64,000 nucleotides of DNA, taken from positions 1 through 64,000 of the forward strand of contig NZ_LLZC01000021.1 in NCBI RefSeq assembly GCF_001461825.1, read 5' to 3'. Shown here piece by piece: positions 11,501 through 20,718 of the stretch (positions are counted from its first letter, which is position 1; each line of letters begins with the position of its first letter). Made by a program: the position numbers and the translations under genes. The stretch is from Bacillus velezensis (GTDB lineage: Bacteria > Bacillota > Bacilli > Bacillales > Bacillaceae). The notes under the pieces were generated by a model. It was not told where the DNA came from. It ran no database searches and worked only from the letters and a program-made list of their open reading frames with translations.

Positions 11501-14500
11501 GGCTCCCGGCGGAGCGGCAGACAGACGGGCGTACACCGCCCCGCGGAACGTCACGGAAATGAAGCTTTGCGCCCTCTGGGAAGAGGTGCTGAAAAACGGC
11601 CCCGTCGGCATCCGGGATCACTTTTTTGAGCGGGGCGGCCATTCGTTAAAAGCGACGGCTCTCGTCTCCCGCATCGCCAAAGAGTTCGGTGTTCAGGTGC
11701 CGTTACAGGACATCTTCGCCCGGCCGACGGTGGAAGAGCTCGCTTCGGTTATTCAGGACTTGGAAGAGAGCCCGTATGAAGCGATTCAGCCTGCGCAAAA
11801 ACAGGACACCTACCCGGTGTCTTCGGCGCAGAAACGGATGTATGTGCTCCAACAGCTTGAAGACGGCGGTGTCGGCTACAATATGCCGGCTGTGCTGGAA
11901 CTGACGGGCCCGCTTGACCGCGGCCGGCTGGAGGAGACGTTCCGGCAGCTTGTTGAGCGGCATGAGTCGCTCAGAACGTCCTTTGAAACGGGGCCTGACG
12001 GCGAACCGGTGCAGCGCATCCATGACAGCGTACCGTTTCAGCTGGATGAGGCCGAGTCAGCTGACGCATTCGTCCGGCCGTTTTGTCTGGAGGAAGCGCC
12101 GCTCTTCCGTGCGGCCCTCGTGAAAGAATCGGATGAACGTCATCTTTTATTAACGGATATGCATCATATTATTTCTGACGGTGTGTCCGTCAACACCTTG
12201 ATAAAAGAATTCGGCGAGCTGTACGCAGGCCGTTCGCTTGCGCCGATGCGCCTTCAATATAAAGACTATGCCGTCTGGCAGCGGTCGTTTCAGGAGAAGG
12301 AAGGATATCAGGAGAAGGAAGCCTATTGGCTGAAGCGGCTTGAAGGCGAGCTTCCGGTGCTTGAGCTCCCAGCTGACAAGCCCCGACCGGCTGTCAGAAG
12401 CTTTGCGGGCGGCAGTGTATCGTGCACGCTTGACGCCGAAACGGCATCCGGCCTTCACCGCATCGCCCGGGATCACGGCTCCACTTTGTATATGGTGCTT
12501 CTCGCCGCGTACAATACGTTACTCGCGCGCCTGAGCGGGCAGGAAGACATCATCGTCGGCTCGCCGATTGCCGGGCGTCCGCACAAAGACCTTGAACCGA
12601 TTCTCGGCATGTTCGTCAACACGCTGGCCATCAGAACGGAGCCGAAAGGAGACAAACGGTTCACCGATTACTTGGCGGAAGTCCGCCAGGCGGCGCTTGA
12701 AGCGTATGAGCATCAGGACTACCCGTTTGAAGAGCTTGTGGAACGGCTCGGCGTGCAGCGGGACACAAGCCGCAATCCGCTGTTTGACGCCATGCTTGTC
12801 GTTCAGAATATGGAGCATGAGGAACTGCTGTTGGACGGTTTGCATATTCAGAATGCGGACGTGTCCCGTCCGGTTTCCAAATTTGATGTCACTTTGCAGG
12901 CTTCTGAAGGCGGGGGACAGATTCATTTTCTGTTTGAATATGCGGCGTCATTATTCCGGAAAGAAACGATGCAGCGCTGGGCTTCCCACTTTATGACGAT
13001 GCTTGAACACATTGTCCGTGAACCGGAAACTTCTATACAAGCGATCAGCATGCTGACTGCTCCGGAACGGAACCGGATTCTTTCGGACTTTAACGGCATG
13101 GCGGATCAACAGCTGCCTGAAAAAACAGTTCATGAACTGTTCATCACCCAGGCGCGAAAAACACCGGATGCGGCAGCCCTTATCAGCGGGGAAACTTTAA
13201 TCACATATAAAGAATTAGATGAATGGTCGAATAAAATCGCCAGAGCTCTGCAAAAACGGCAGATCGGACCGGATGCCGCCGTCGGCATTGTGATACCAAG
13301 ATCACCGGAACAAGTCGCGGCAGTCTTCGGGGTTTGGAAAGCCGGGGGCGCCTACGTCCCGATAGATCCTGAATATCCGGAGGAACGCAAGCAATATATC
13401 ATCTCAGACAGCGGCACAGCGCTTCTCCTTACCGTACACGGCGCAATAGATCAAGTGCCTGATCATTTTAAAGGTGAAGTGCTCGCACTGGAGGATATCC
13501 AAGAACAAGACGCATCACCGGTTCAGTCATTATCAGCACCGGAAGATTTGGCTTACATCATTTACACGTCCGGGACGACAGGCAGGCCGAAAGGGGTTAT
13601 GGTCGAACATCGTTCCGTCAGCCAAACCCTTCAATGGCGGAGCGGATTTTATGATCTGAATGAGAAAGATACGATTCTTCAGCTCTTTTCATTTTCATTT
13701 GACGGTTTTGTAACAAGTATGTTCACACCGCTGATTTCCGGTGCGAAAGCGGCCGTTTTAGCCGAAGATGAAGCAAGAGATATTCTTGCTATTAAACACT
13801 ATCTTGCATCTTACCGCATCACTCACATGATCATTGTACCCGTGCTGTATCGCACACTGCTTGACGTACTGGAGCCGGGTGATGCCGAGTCTCTCCGGAT
13901 TGTCACATTAGCGGGAGAAGCCGTCGACCAAAACGTTATCAGCCGCAGTTTATCAGTTTGTCCACACACTGAGCTTGCCAATGAGTACGGCCCGACGGAA
14001 AACAGCGTCGCCACTACAGCGGCAAGACATATAGAACAAAGTGAGAACATCACGATCGGCCGTCCGATTGAGCATTCACACGTTTATATTTTAAACGGAG
14101 ATCACCCGCAGCCGATCGGCGTAACGGGAGAACTTTGCATCTCGGGTTCCGCCCTTGCAAGAGGGTACCGCAATCTTCCTAAGCAAACGGCTCAAGCCTT
14201 TGTCCAAGACCCGTTCCGGAAGAACCGGCGCATGTACCGCACGGGCGACCTGGCAAAATGGCTGCCGGACGGCACGCTGCAATATATCGGCCGAATGGAC
14301 GAGCAAGTCAAAATCAGAGGCTACCGGGTGGAACTGAAAGAAATTGAATCCGCCTTAACAGGCATAAAAGGTGTCAAAGAAGCAGCCGTCACCGCTCTGC
14401 CCGCATCAGCAGGCCAAACGGAACTATGCGCTTATATCGTGACAGAAGAAGGAACGGAAAGTGAAACCGTGCAGCAGGCGCTCAGAAATGAAATGCCCGC

Positions 14501-16322
14501 TTATATGGTGCCGGCGTTCTTTGAAACACTTGAAGCCCTGCCTGTCACACCGAACGGGAAGCTTGACCGCCGCGCGCTTCCTGAGCCGCGGAAAAAAGCG
14601 CACACCGGACGGGCATTTACCGAGCCTGAAAGCGACATGGAAAAAGAGCTTTCCGCGATTTGGAGCGAAGTGCTCGGGACTGAAAACATTGCCGCGGATC
14701 AATCATTTTTTGAACTGGGCGGCGATTCCATCAAAGCCCTGCAAGTATCAGCCCGATTACATCAGGCAGGAAAACAAATCGCCGTAAAAGATATTTTCAG
14801 CCGGCCGACAATTAGAGAGCTGGCGCCTTATGTCCGTACAGAGCGGCAGCCGGTCAGCCAAGCTCCTGCAGAAGGAGAAGTGAAGTGGTCGCCGGTCCAC
14901 AAATGGTTCTTCACACAAGACATGAAGGAAGCAAACCATTTTAACCAGTCCGTCATGCTGACGAGAACAAATTCAATAAATGAAGAGGCCCTGAGGAAAA
15001 CGTTAAAAGCCATTACCGTTCATCATGATTCCTTGCGCCTTGTCTGCAAAAAAGACGAAGAGAAAGGTCTTCTCCTCTTCAACAGACCGGCTGACCTCGC
15101 AGATGAGCAGCTTTACAGCCTGACCATTTTAGAAACGGAAGGCGATGAGCATGAGAAGGAACGTTTTGTAAAACGCCGCGTCGCAGAGCTTCAGAGAAAC
15201 ATGGATTTGGAGAACGGGCCGCTTGTACAGGCGGGGCTGTTCCGCTCCGAAGCAGAAGATTACTTGTTTCTGACGGTCCATCATCTCGCTGTCGACGGGA
15301 TATCATGGCGGATTTTATTGGAAGACTTGGCTTCTGCTTATGAGCAGGCCGTCTCTGGACAGGAAATCAAACTCCCTCCGAAAACCATGTCATTCAAAAC
15401 ATATACGGAGCAGCTGGCCGATTATGCCGAAAGCAGACAGCTTCTTCAGCAGGCGGAGTATTGGCGGGAGATTGAACACTATGAAACAGAAAGTCTTCCT
15501 TACGAGCAGGCAGATTTATCTCAAACTCCTGCAAAAAAACGGAACACGGTATCCTTCACTCTGACAGAAAGTGAAACGGACGCCCTGTTGAAAGATGTGC
15601 ACAGCGCCTACAATACGGATACGCAAGATGTGCTTTTGGCTTCCGCCGTGCTTGCCGTTCAAAAGTGGTCGCCGCGGCACGCTTTGAAAATCGCCCTTGA
15701 AGGACACGGACGCCAATCGGAGCAGGCAGGTGCGGACATCAGCAGGACGGTGGGGTGGTTCACTTCCATTTACCCGGTGCTTTTCCGGAGCGGAGTTTAT
15801 GAACCTCATGAAGAATATGAAATTCGCACATTGAAAACCGTCAAAGACACATTGCGGCGCATTCCGGATAAAGGGAACGGATACGGCGTCCTCAAATATT
15901 TAACACCGCCGAAGCTTGCCGGGATGACTTTCGGGAAAGCACCGGAGATCAGCTTTAATTATCTCGGACAATTCGATGCGCCCGGCGGGAATCCGGCAGA
16001 AACGGAACAGCCTGACGCGTTTCAGTTTTCTCCTTTGGGAGGCGGAGATGATGTGACAGATACATGGAAACGGGAGCAGTCACTTGAAATCAGCGCGATT
16101 GCGGCAAAAGGCCGGATGACCGTCAGCATTTCCTATGAAACGGAGCGCTTCCGGCAAGATACGATCGAACGGCTGTCCGAAAGCTGCCGGTATTATCTCC
16201 TGAAACTGTCGGAACACTGCCTCAGCAAAACCGATACGGAGAAGACCGTCAGTGACTTTGATGATCGGGAGCTGACTGAGGAAGCCTTGCAGGATATTGC
16301 CGACTTACTCAGCTTCCACTAA
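5547..16322 (+). CDS. fenA: Fengycin synthetase FenA (PpsD), three modules, Pro-Gln-D-Tyr
   Basis: Three-module NRPS of 3591 residues. Order: C (HHIIMDG near residue 144), A (core near 611), T (Ser near 998), C (HHIISDG near 1172), A (1644), T (2031), C (2205), A (2673), T with GGDSIK (3059) and an epimerase (HHLAVDG near 3244). Pocket codes read by eye: first A about DVQ(V/F)IAHVVK, the Pro class; second DAWHFGSVEK, a Glu/Gln-like code; third DGTITAEVAK, an exact match to a Tyr code. The final epimerase predicts D-Tyr. This corresponds to fengycin residues 7-9. The start ATG at 5547 is chosen because GGGGAGA lies about 9 bases upstream and translation then begins with a normal C-domain docking sequence; an in-frame ATG at 5505 lies inside fenE and lacks this. 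The middle module carries the second copy of the fenE repeat. Confidence 0.95.
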   Translation: MTKKNAIQDIYPLSYMQEGMLFHSLLQKESQAYAEQASFSITGKVDTRVFEESVHALFERHDIFRTIFISQNVSVPQQVVLKERNVSIIEENLTNLNKADQIKHIEEAKRRDRKKGFHLQKDMLMRVTLLQTGECEYTCIWSFHHIIMDGWCLGIVLKEFFQIYASRLRRTPLTLEPAVPYGTYIKWLMEQDKEKAASYWERYLEGFEQQTVLPKQKKSGESRQEEVTFSFSKEDTAKLKELAVKEEVTLSTIFHTLWGILLQAYNQTEDAVFGSVISGRPSEIEGIERMIGLFINTVPVRISGANIPFQKLIKNVQKDALKGQAYSYHPLYDIQANSQVKQGLIDHILVFENYPVEQELDVLNSKGDTKDLFHIHDFSMEDETNYSFYLMVAPGDEIHLKMRYDSSVYDRQFIENIKGHLAHIVSQVLDKPDITPDKLEIITPGEKVQLLAPISEETEKPEYDTVHAMFERQAAKTPDQIAIRYEGESVTYKELNESANKLARLLKKRGLKREEPVGVMLGRSPSLAAAVLGILKAGGAFVPIDPGSPKERIRYVIENSGCVHVVTERHQSVPAEQTLQVTYIEEAGTEADGSNVQSINTADDLLYMIYTSGTTGKPKGVLLEHKNMANLLSHQLTNTDIDFCTNVLQYASLAFDVCYQELFSVLLSGGTLCIVPESIKRDVSQLFSFIDQHNTEVVFFPTAFVKMLFNEEGYAQSFPRCVKHVITAGEQLTVSRLFRQTLRLHGMHLHNHYGPSETHVVSTYTISAGDDIPEHPPIGKPIHHNKMYILSKNRQLQPLGIAGELYISGANTGRGYVNNPALTEEKFLPDPFRTDAVMYRTGDLARLRADGQIEYIGRTDDQVKIRGYRIEPKEIETVLANHHAVKEAAVLIQTNESGENELCAYCSVSQATDPSQLRRDLAKELPDYMIPVKWAFVDAIPLTANGKVDQRALPEASAYATGRRYTAPRNVTELKLTRIWEEVLQTGPIGVHDHFFELGGHSLKATALVAKIAKECSVQIPLSDVFSHPTVEELAKIISEAEENPFASIEKTETKETYPVSSAQKRMYVLHQLENGGVSYNIPAVLEVKGPFDRDRMEAVFKELIRRHEPLRTSFEEKNGLSVQRIHDEVPFAFTKEQSAEAFIRPFDLGKAPLFRAGFVQIEKDRHLLLADMHHIISDGVSVNLLIREFSELYAERSLPPLRIQYKDYAVWQQSFMAGAAYRKQEEYWLNRLAGEIPVLELPADKPRPPVRSFSGDRVSFVISEKHTAQLKKLAKENKCTLYMTLLGVYTVLLARLSGQEDMIVGSPIAGRPHADLDVVLGMFVNTLAFRTRPDGSMTFKEYLKEVRQTALEAYEHQDYPLEELVDKLGVPRDMSRNPLFDTTFALQNMEQQKLRAAGLELQPADVSLPISKFDLSLYISENAGELYCQFEYSTDLFKRKTIQKWAEFFTTLAENAAADPGLELDDISVLTEIEEASLLQDFSPLQKTAFPLHQSLHDLLEQQAEKTPDRPAILTDDISITYQELNERANELAHRLIKRGIRLEDKTAIMGRRSPDMLIGIYAVLKAGGAYLPIDPDYPKERIRFLLKDSGVKFLLAEPELLAADLFEGEMISLKSGQTGNPEAAANPNVPVKPDSLAYIIYTSGSTGRPKGVQVEHQSAVNFLYSLQTRYGLSDSDIILHKTSYSFDASIWELFWWPIAGASVFLLPQGGEKDPEMILNALENNRITAAHFVPSMLHAFLEYINSRKQPIKKTCLKRVFAGGEQLGPHLASRFYDLLPGTELTNSYGPTEATVEAAYFDLPQGKEFHNVPIGISGHNMRLYILNQKKQLLPPGCIGELYIAGTGVARGYLNRPELTEERFLDDPFYPGERMYQTGDIARWTEDGLVEWLGRSDGQVKVRGYRIEPGEIEAAIRRIDGIREAAVTARTEHGETALYAYIEGRESDDVRAELATRLPAYMMPAQFIEMSEWPVTPSGKLDRRALPAPGGAADRRAYTAPRNVTEMKLCALWEEVLKNGPVGIRDHFFERGGHSLKATALVSRIAKEFGVQVPLQDIFARPTVEELASVIQDLEESPYEAIQPAQKQDTYPVSSAQKRMYVLQQLEDGGVGYNMPAVLELTGPLDRGRLEETFRQLVERHESLRTSFETGPDGEPVQRIHDSVPFQLDEAESADAFVRPFCLEEAPLFRAALVKESDERHLLLTDMHHIISDGVSVNTLIKEFGELYAGRSLAPMRLQYKDYAVWQRSFQEKEGYQEKEAYWLKRLEGELPVLELPADKPRPAVRSFAGGSVSCTLDAETASGLHRIARDHGSTLYMVLLAAYNTLLARLSGQEDIIVGSPIAGRPHKDLEPILGMFVNTLAIRTEPKGDKRFTDYLAEVRQAALEAYEHQDYPFEELVERLGVQRDTSRNPLFDAMLVVQNMEHEELLLDGLHIQNADVSRPVSKFDVTLQASEGGGQIHFLFEYAASLFRKETMQRWASHFMTMLEHIVREPETSIQAISMLTAPERNRILSDFNGMADQQLPEKTVHELFITQARKTPDAAALISGETLITYKELDEWSNKIARALQKRQIGPDAAVGIVIPRSPEQVAAVFGVWKAGGAYVPIDPEYPEERKQYIISDSGTALLLTVHGAIDQVPDHFKGEVLALEDIQEQDASPVQSLSAPEDLAYIIYTSGTTGRPKGVMVEHRSVSQTLQWRSGFYDLNEKDTILQLFSFSFDGFVTSMFTPLISGAKAAVLAEDEARDILAIKHYLASYRITHMIIVPVLYRTLLDVLEPGDAESLRIVTLAGEAVDQNVISRSLSVCPHTELANEYGPTENSVATTAARHIEQSENITIGRPIEHSHVYILNGDHPQPIGVTGELCISGSALARGYRNLPKQTAQAFVQDPFRKNRRMYRTGDLAKWLPDGTLQYIGRMDEQVKIRGYRVELKEIESALTGIKGVKEAAVTALPASAGQTELCAYIVTEEGTESETVQQALRNEMPAYMVPAFFETLEALPVTPNGKLDRRALPEPRKKAHTGRAFTEPESDMEKELSAIWSEVLGTENIAADQSFFELGGDSIKALQVSARLHQAGKQIAVKDIFSRPTIRELAPYVRTERQPVSQAPAEGEVKWSPVHKWFFTQDMKEANHFNQSVMLTRTNSINEEALRKTLKAITVHHDSLRLVCKKDEEKGLLLFNRPADLADEQLYSLTILETEGDEHEKERFVKRRVAELQRNMDLENGPLVQAGLFRSEAEDYLFLTVHHLAVDGISWRILLEDLASAYEQAVSGQEIKLPPKTMSFKTYTEQLADYAESRQLLQQAEYWREIEHYETESLPYEQADLSQTPAKKRNTVSFTLTESETDALLKDVHSAYNTDTQDVLLASAVLAVQKWSPRHALKIALEGHGRQSEQAGADISRTVGWFTSIYPVLFRSGVYEPHEEYEIRTLKTVKDTLRRIPDKGNGYGVLKYLTPPKLAGMTFGKAPEISFNYLGQFDAPGGNPAETEQPDAFQFSPLGGGDDVTDTWKREQSLEISAIAAKGRMTVSISYETERFRQDTIERLSESCRYYLLKLSEHCLSKTDTEKTVSDFDDRELTEEALQDIADLLSFH
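11061..12779 (+). repeat. 1.72-kb long repeat, copy 2 (in fenA)
   Basis: Direct repeat of 302-2020, same reading frame, about 98% identical by eye. Its upstream edge coincides with a sharp rise in G+C: about 38% in 10981-11040 against about 70% in 11041-11100. Homology fades soon after 12780, where the two C domains diverge (ALVVQNMEHEE against FVLQNMERES). Confidence 0.95.
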
Positions 16323-16340
16323 ACCGAGCGGGAGGAACAC

Positions 16341-19300
16341 ATGGACAAAACGAAAAATATCCAAAACATTTATCCCCTCAGCCGAATGCAGGAAGGAATG
16401 CTTTTTCATTCCTTTCTGCAAAAGGAGGGGGCTGCATATATCGAGCAATCCGTCTTCACCATAAAAGGCCGGCTTCGTCCGGAATTGTTTGAGCAAAGCG
16501 TACAGTCTGTCATCAGCCGCCACGATATTTTCAGAACGGTTTTTTTACCTCATGTCGCTCAGCTGAACGGCCCCCGCCAAGTTGTGCTGCGTAAGCGGGA
16601 ATTCCGGCTGCACCGCGAAGATCTTACACATTTGGACGAAGCGGGACAGAGCGCCTATTTACAGCGATTTAAGGAACGTGACCGCTTAAAAGGCTTTGAC
16701 TTGCAAAAGGATATGCTGATGCGTGTTTCTTTGTTTAAAACGGCAGACGAGGAATATGTATGCGTCTGGAGCCACCATCACATCCTTATGGACGGCTGGT
16801 GCCTCGGCATCGTCCTTCAGGAATTCATGCATATGTACCGGGCGATTGAATCAGGCTCACCCGTCACACTGGCGCCCGCAAAGCCTTACAGCACTTATAT
16901 TACATGGCTGACTGATCAGGACAAAGACGCGGCTTCTGAGTATTGGAAAGGATATTTAGCAGGCTGCGAGACACCCTCAGGACTCCCGAAAATATCGGCC
17001 CGTCCTCAGGAAAAAGGCTACCGTAAGAAAGAGCTGCTGTTTTCTTTAGATCAAAATCTGACAGACAGGCTGAAAACCATCGCCAAAGAAGAGGGCGCTA
17101 CGCTCGCGGTTCTTATGCAGACTGTATGGGGCCTGATGCTGCAGCGCTACAACCGGACGGACGATGCCGTATTCGGCGCCGTCGTATCAGGGCGGCCTTC
17201 CGTCATTGACGGCGTGGAAAGCATGATCGGGCTGTTTATCAATACCGTGCCGGTACGCATTAAAACGGGTGATGAAAGCTTTAGAGAACTGCTGGGCCGC
17301 TGCCAGAAAGAAATGCTTGATTCAGAGGCGTTCAGCTACCATCCGCTTGCTGACATCCAATCTCAGACTGAGCTGAAACAGGATTTAATCGACCATATCA
17401 TCGTGTTTGAAAATTATCCGATTCAGCAGCAGATGAAAGACGCGGAAAAGGAATCGGATGCACCGTTCCGGATCGGGAATGTCAACGTGTCGGAACAATC
17501 GGGCTACGATTTTAACCTCATCATAGCGCCCGGCGATGAGCTGCTCATCAAATTCAGCTACAATGCGAACGTTTATGACGAAGTATGGATAGAGAGCGTA
17601 AAAGGACACTTGGAAGAAGCTCTGCGCGGCGCCGCCTTCAATCCCGATGTTCCCGCTGATCGGCTACCGATGCTCGGACAAAAGGAAAAATCAAGAATAA
17701 TCGGCGAATTTAATGACACGAAAACAACTTATGAAAGAGACGAAAGCATCATCAGCCTGTTCAGCCGACAGGTGAAGAAAACCCCGGACCATCAGGCGCT
17801 TCACGCCGGCGGGCTGACGATGACGTACCGGGAGCTCGATGAACGGTCAACTGCATTCGCCCGCACCCTGCTGGAAAACGGTTTGGCGCCAAAGGGAATT
17901 GTCGGGATTCTGGCCGAACGCTCACCGGAATTTATCATCGCTGTTCTCGCTGTATTGAAAGCGGGAGGGACGTACCTTCCTCTTGATGCAGAACTGCCAA
18001 CCGACAGGATCGCCGATATGCTCACTGAGAGCGGAGCACAGCTGTTAACGGTGCAAAAAGGGATTGAGACTGACTTTGACTTTTCTCACATCATCTCTAT
18101 CCCGGCTGCCGCAGAGAAACAAACCGCTGATGCGGGAAAACTGAATACCGATACAGCACCTGATGACCTTGCCTATATTATGTATACATCCGGTTCAACA
18201 GGAAAACCGAAGGGCGTGATGATTTCCAACCGAAACGTCGTATCGCTCGTGTCAAACAGCAATTACACGTCGGCCGGCATGACGGACCGTCTCATTCTGA
18301 CAGGGTCCATCGGTTTCGACGCAGTGACGTTTGAAATCTTCGGAGCGCTTTTGAACGGGGCCTGTCTTCATATGGTTGACCGCTCGACAATGCTTGCCCC
18401 TGAGAGGTTCGGCAATTATCTTTCATCCAACCGGATTACGATTTTGTTTTTGACGACGGCGCTCTTTAACCAGTTTGCCCAGGCAGATCCGGAGATGTTT
18501 TCCGGATTGCACACCTTATATGTCGGCGGAGAAGCATTGTCCCCGGCGCTCATCAATAAGGTCAGACACCGCTGTCCGAATCTCAGCCTTTATAACATAT
18601 ACGGACCGACGGAAAATACGACGTTTTCCACCTTTTACGAAATCAGGCACGATTTTTCTCAGCCGATCCCAATCGGAAAACCGATCAGCAATTCAACCGC
18701 ATATATCATTGATAAAAATGGCGGACTTGCGCCGATCGGCGTGCCCGGTGAGCTTTGTGTCGGCGGTGACGGGGTTGCCAAAGGCTATTTAAACAGGCCT
18801 GACTTAACAAGTGAAGCATTTGTCAGCCACCCGATTCATCCTGAAGAAAAGATCTACAAAACAGGCGACTTGGCACACTGGCTGCCTGATGGAAGCATCG
18901 GATACATCAGCCGTATTGACCGTCAATTCAAGATTCGCGGGAAGCGGATTGAGCCGGCCGAAATTGAAGCACGCTTGACTGAAATAGATGGAATCAGGGA
19001 ATCGGCAGTCATCGTAGCAAAAGAAGGACAAGAAGCAATCCTTTGTGCGTATTATACGGGCGCGCATGTTGAAGAAAAAACCATTCGATCTCTATTGGCC
19101 AGGTCGCTTCCCGACTATATGATTCCTCAGTATGTGATTAAGCTTGACCGTATGCCGCTTACCGCAAACGGCAAAGTGGACCGCCGCGGGCTGCCTGCGC
19201 CAGAACGGAAAAAAACGTCATCAAAAGCCGTTCCGCCACGAAACTGGGTGGAGCGTGAGCTGATCGACATTTGGACGCCGATCCTCGGCTGCGGGGAGCT

Positions 19301-20144
19301 GGGCATACAGGATGACTTCTTTGAGCTGGGCGGCCATTCTTTGAAAGCATTGCAAGTGATTCATCAGCTGAAGACCAGGCAGCAGATGGATGTGCCGATT
19401 GAAATGATATTTGAATATCCGACAATTGAACAATTGGCTGAAAAGCTATATTCCAGCACACTGTCAGAAGCTGCAGAGCAGCATATCAGCAGACTGAACC
19501 AGCCGAAAGGCCGCAATCTTTTCTGTTTTCCGCCTATCTCAGGTTTCGGCATTTTCTTTAAAGATCTTGCGGCGGCATTAAATGGACGGGCTGCTGTGTA
19601 CGGTTTTAACTTTATTGAAGAAGACAGCAGAATGGAACAATACATTGATAAAATGCTGGAAATCCAGCCGGAAGGCCCTTATATCCTCTTCGGATATTCG
19701 GCAGGCGGCAATACGGCATTCGAGGCGGCAAAAGCGATGGAAAAGCGCGGCTTAGAAATCAGTGACGTCATTATCGCAGACGCGTACAGAAAGCTTGACG
19801 CACTGCCGCCGCAGCCAACAAACGCAACAGCCGACAACGTCCCGGAAGCCGTCAGAGAAGCAGTCATCAAAAAGACAGAGCGCTATCAAACGTACTGGGC
19901 GGAACTGATAAATGACGGCCAAATCGCGGCCAACCTCCATTTTATCGAGGCCGGCATAAAGGAAGAACACAGTGATAAGACCGAGCCGATGAAATGGGAA
20001 GGCGCCACAACGGGACTCTATCAGGAATATCAAGGCGAGGGCGCCCATAAAGATATGTTTGAACCCGCCTTTGCACAGCAAAATGCTGAGGTCATACTGG
20101 ACATCATTGCAAACAGCGGAAGACTCTTGGCGCGGAATCTGTAA
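16341..20144 (+). CDS. fenB: Fengycin synthetase FenB (PpsE), Ile module plus thioesterase
   Basis: Terminal 1267-residue NRPS of the fengycin line: C (HHHILMDG near residue 145), A ([10 protein letters not shown] near 615), T (ELGGHSLKA, Ser near 999) and a type I thioesterase. The A-domain code reads DAFFYGITFK, an exact match to an Ile code, as expected for fengycin residue 10. In the thioesterase, GYSAG gives catalytic Ser1120. Asp1147 lies 27 residues later, the spacing seen in surfactin thioesterase, and His1236 in GAHKD is the likely third member. Family knowledge says this domain releases and closes the lactone ring onto the Tyr hydroxyl. The gene starts 18 bases after fenA with a GGGAGG ribosome site. 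The N-terminus ([14 protein letters not shown]) closely resembles that of FenA. No clear terminator separates it from yngL. Confidence 0.95.
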   Translation: MDKTKNIQNIYPLSRMQEGMLFHSFLQKEGAAYIEQSVFTIKGRLRPELFEQSVQSVISRHDIFRTVFLPHVAQLNGPRQVVLRKREFRLHREDLTHLDEAGQSAYLQRFKERDRLKGFDLQKDMLMRVSLFKTADEEYVCVWSHHHILMDGWCLGIVLQEFMHMYRAIESGSPVTLAPAKPYSTYITWLTDQDKDAASEYWKGYLAGCETPSGLPKISARPQEKGYRKKELLFSLDQNLTDRLKTIAKEEGATLAVLMQTVWGLMLQRYNRTDDAVFGAVVSGRPSVIDGVESMIGLFINTVPVRIKTGDESFRELLGRCQKEMLDSEAFSYHPLADIQSQTELKQDLIDHIIVFENYPIQQQMKDAEKESDAPFRIGNVNVSEQSGYDFNLIIAPGDELLIKFSYNANVYDEVWIESVKGHLEEALRGAAFNPDVPADRLPMLGQKEKSRIIGEFNDTKTTYERDESIISLFSRQVKKTPDHQALHAGGLTMTYRELDERSTAFARTLLENGLAPKGIVGILAERSPEFIIAVLAVLKAGGTYLPLDAELPTDRIADMLTESGAQLLTVQKGIETDFDFSHIISIPAAAEKQTADAGKLNTDTAPDDLAYIMYTSGSTGKPKGVMISNRNVVSLVSNSNYTSAGMTDRLILTGSIGFDAVTFEIFGALLNGACLHMVDRSTMLAPERFGNYLSSNRITILFLTTALFNQFAQADPEMFSGLHTLYVGGEALSPALINKVRHRCPNLSLYNIYGPTENTTFSTFYEIRHDFSQPIPIGKPISNSTAYIIDKNGGLAPIGVPGELCVGGDGVAKGYLNRPDLTSEAFVSHPIHPEEKIYKTGDLAHWLPDGSIGYISRIDRQFKIRGKRIEPAEIEARLTEIDGIRESAVIVAKEGQEAILCAYYTGAHVEEKTIRSLLARSLPDYMIPQYVIKLDRMPLTANGKVDRRGLPAPERKKTSSKAVPPRNWVERELIDIWTPILGCGELGIQDDFFELGGHSLKALQVIHQLKTRQQMDVPIEMIFEYPTIEQLAEKLYSSTLSEAAEQHISRLNQPKGRNLFCFPPISGFGIFFKDLAAALNGRAAVYGFNFIEEDSRMEQYIDKMLEIQPEGPYILFGYSAGGNTAFEAAKAMEKRGLEISDVIIADAYRKLDALPPQPTNATADNVPEAVREAVIKKTERYQTYWAELINDGQIAANLHFIEAGIKEEHSDKTEPMKWEGATTGLYQEYQGEGAHKDMFEPAFAQQNAEVILDIIANSGRLLARNL

Positions 20145-20218
20145 CATCCGGCAGAATGGCTGAAGAAGACAAAGGGCAAGATAGGGGAATCAAACTCAGT
20201 TTTTTTGGAGGCTTTGAC

Positions 20219-20599
20219 ATGACGAACCTATCTTGGCTTACGTATGTAATGATTATTCTTGCCAGCTACCGGCTGACCCATTTGATCGTATTTGATAAGA
20301 TTACGGAATTCATAAGAAAACCCTTTATAAAGCAAGAAAAAACCGTCGATCAAAACGGGCGCGCCGTCCAAAAAAAAGTCCCTTCCTCCGCATTCGGTTA
20401 TATGCTGCAATGTTATTGGTGTGCGGGCGTCTGGTGCGCCATATTGATCGGCATCTGCTACTTGGTCTGGCCCCGCTATGCACATCCGGTTATTTTCATT
20501 TTGTCCATCGCCGGAGCGCAGGCCATTCTTGAAACTTGTGTCGGCGTCGGAACGAAGATCATTGACGTGCTCGCCGCCATGAAACATAAAAAGTCCTGA
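20219..20599 (+). CDS. yngL: YngL, small membrane protein (DUF1360 family)
   Basis: Predicted 126-residue membrane protein similar to B. subtilis YngL, function unknown. About three hydrophobic segments are visible: an N-terminal one (YVMIILASY), one beginning at CYWCAGVWCA and a C-terminal one (VIFILSIAGA). The Cys/Trp-rich CYWCAGVWC motif is the family hallmark. The ATG at 20219 is preferred over an in-frame ATG at 20156: GGAGG sits about 10 bases upstream, and the 21 extra residues would be polar and unlike the family. It lies 74 bases after fenB in the same direction and ends inside the left arm of a terminator, so read-through from the fengycin operon is possible. Family name is from memory of the B. 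subtilis gene; motif evidence is direct. Confidence 0.8.
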   Translation: MTNLSWLTYVMIILASYRLTHLIVFDKITEFIRKPFIKQEKTVDQNGRAVQKKVPSSAFGYMLQCYWCAGVWCAILIGICYLVWPRYAHPVIFILSIAGAQAILETCVGVGTKIIDVLAAMKHKKS

Positions 20600-20627
20600 A
20601 GCGTTTATTCGCTTTAGGACTTTTTTC
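20588..20627 (+). terminator. Terminator after yngL
   Basis: Hairpin with arms AAGTCCTGAAGCG and CGCTTTAGGACTT, one mismatch, around a short loop, followed by six T. It overlaps the yngL stop codon. Confidence 0.88.
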
Positions 20628-20718
20628 TTTCCCTTTTAGGCTAAGAGGAGCAAAGCAGGCTTTCTGATTCACCGCCCGGAATGCTTCGGAATACCGTAAA
20701 GCAGAGAGGGGGAAAAAC

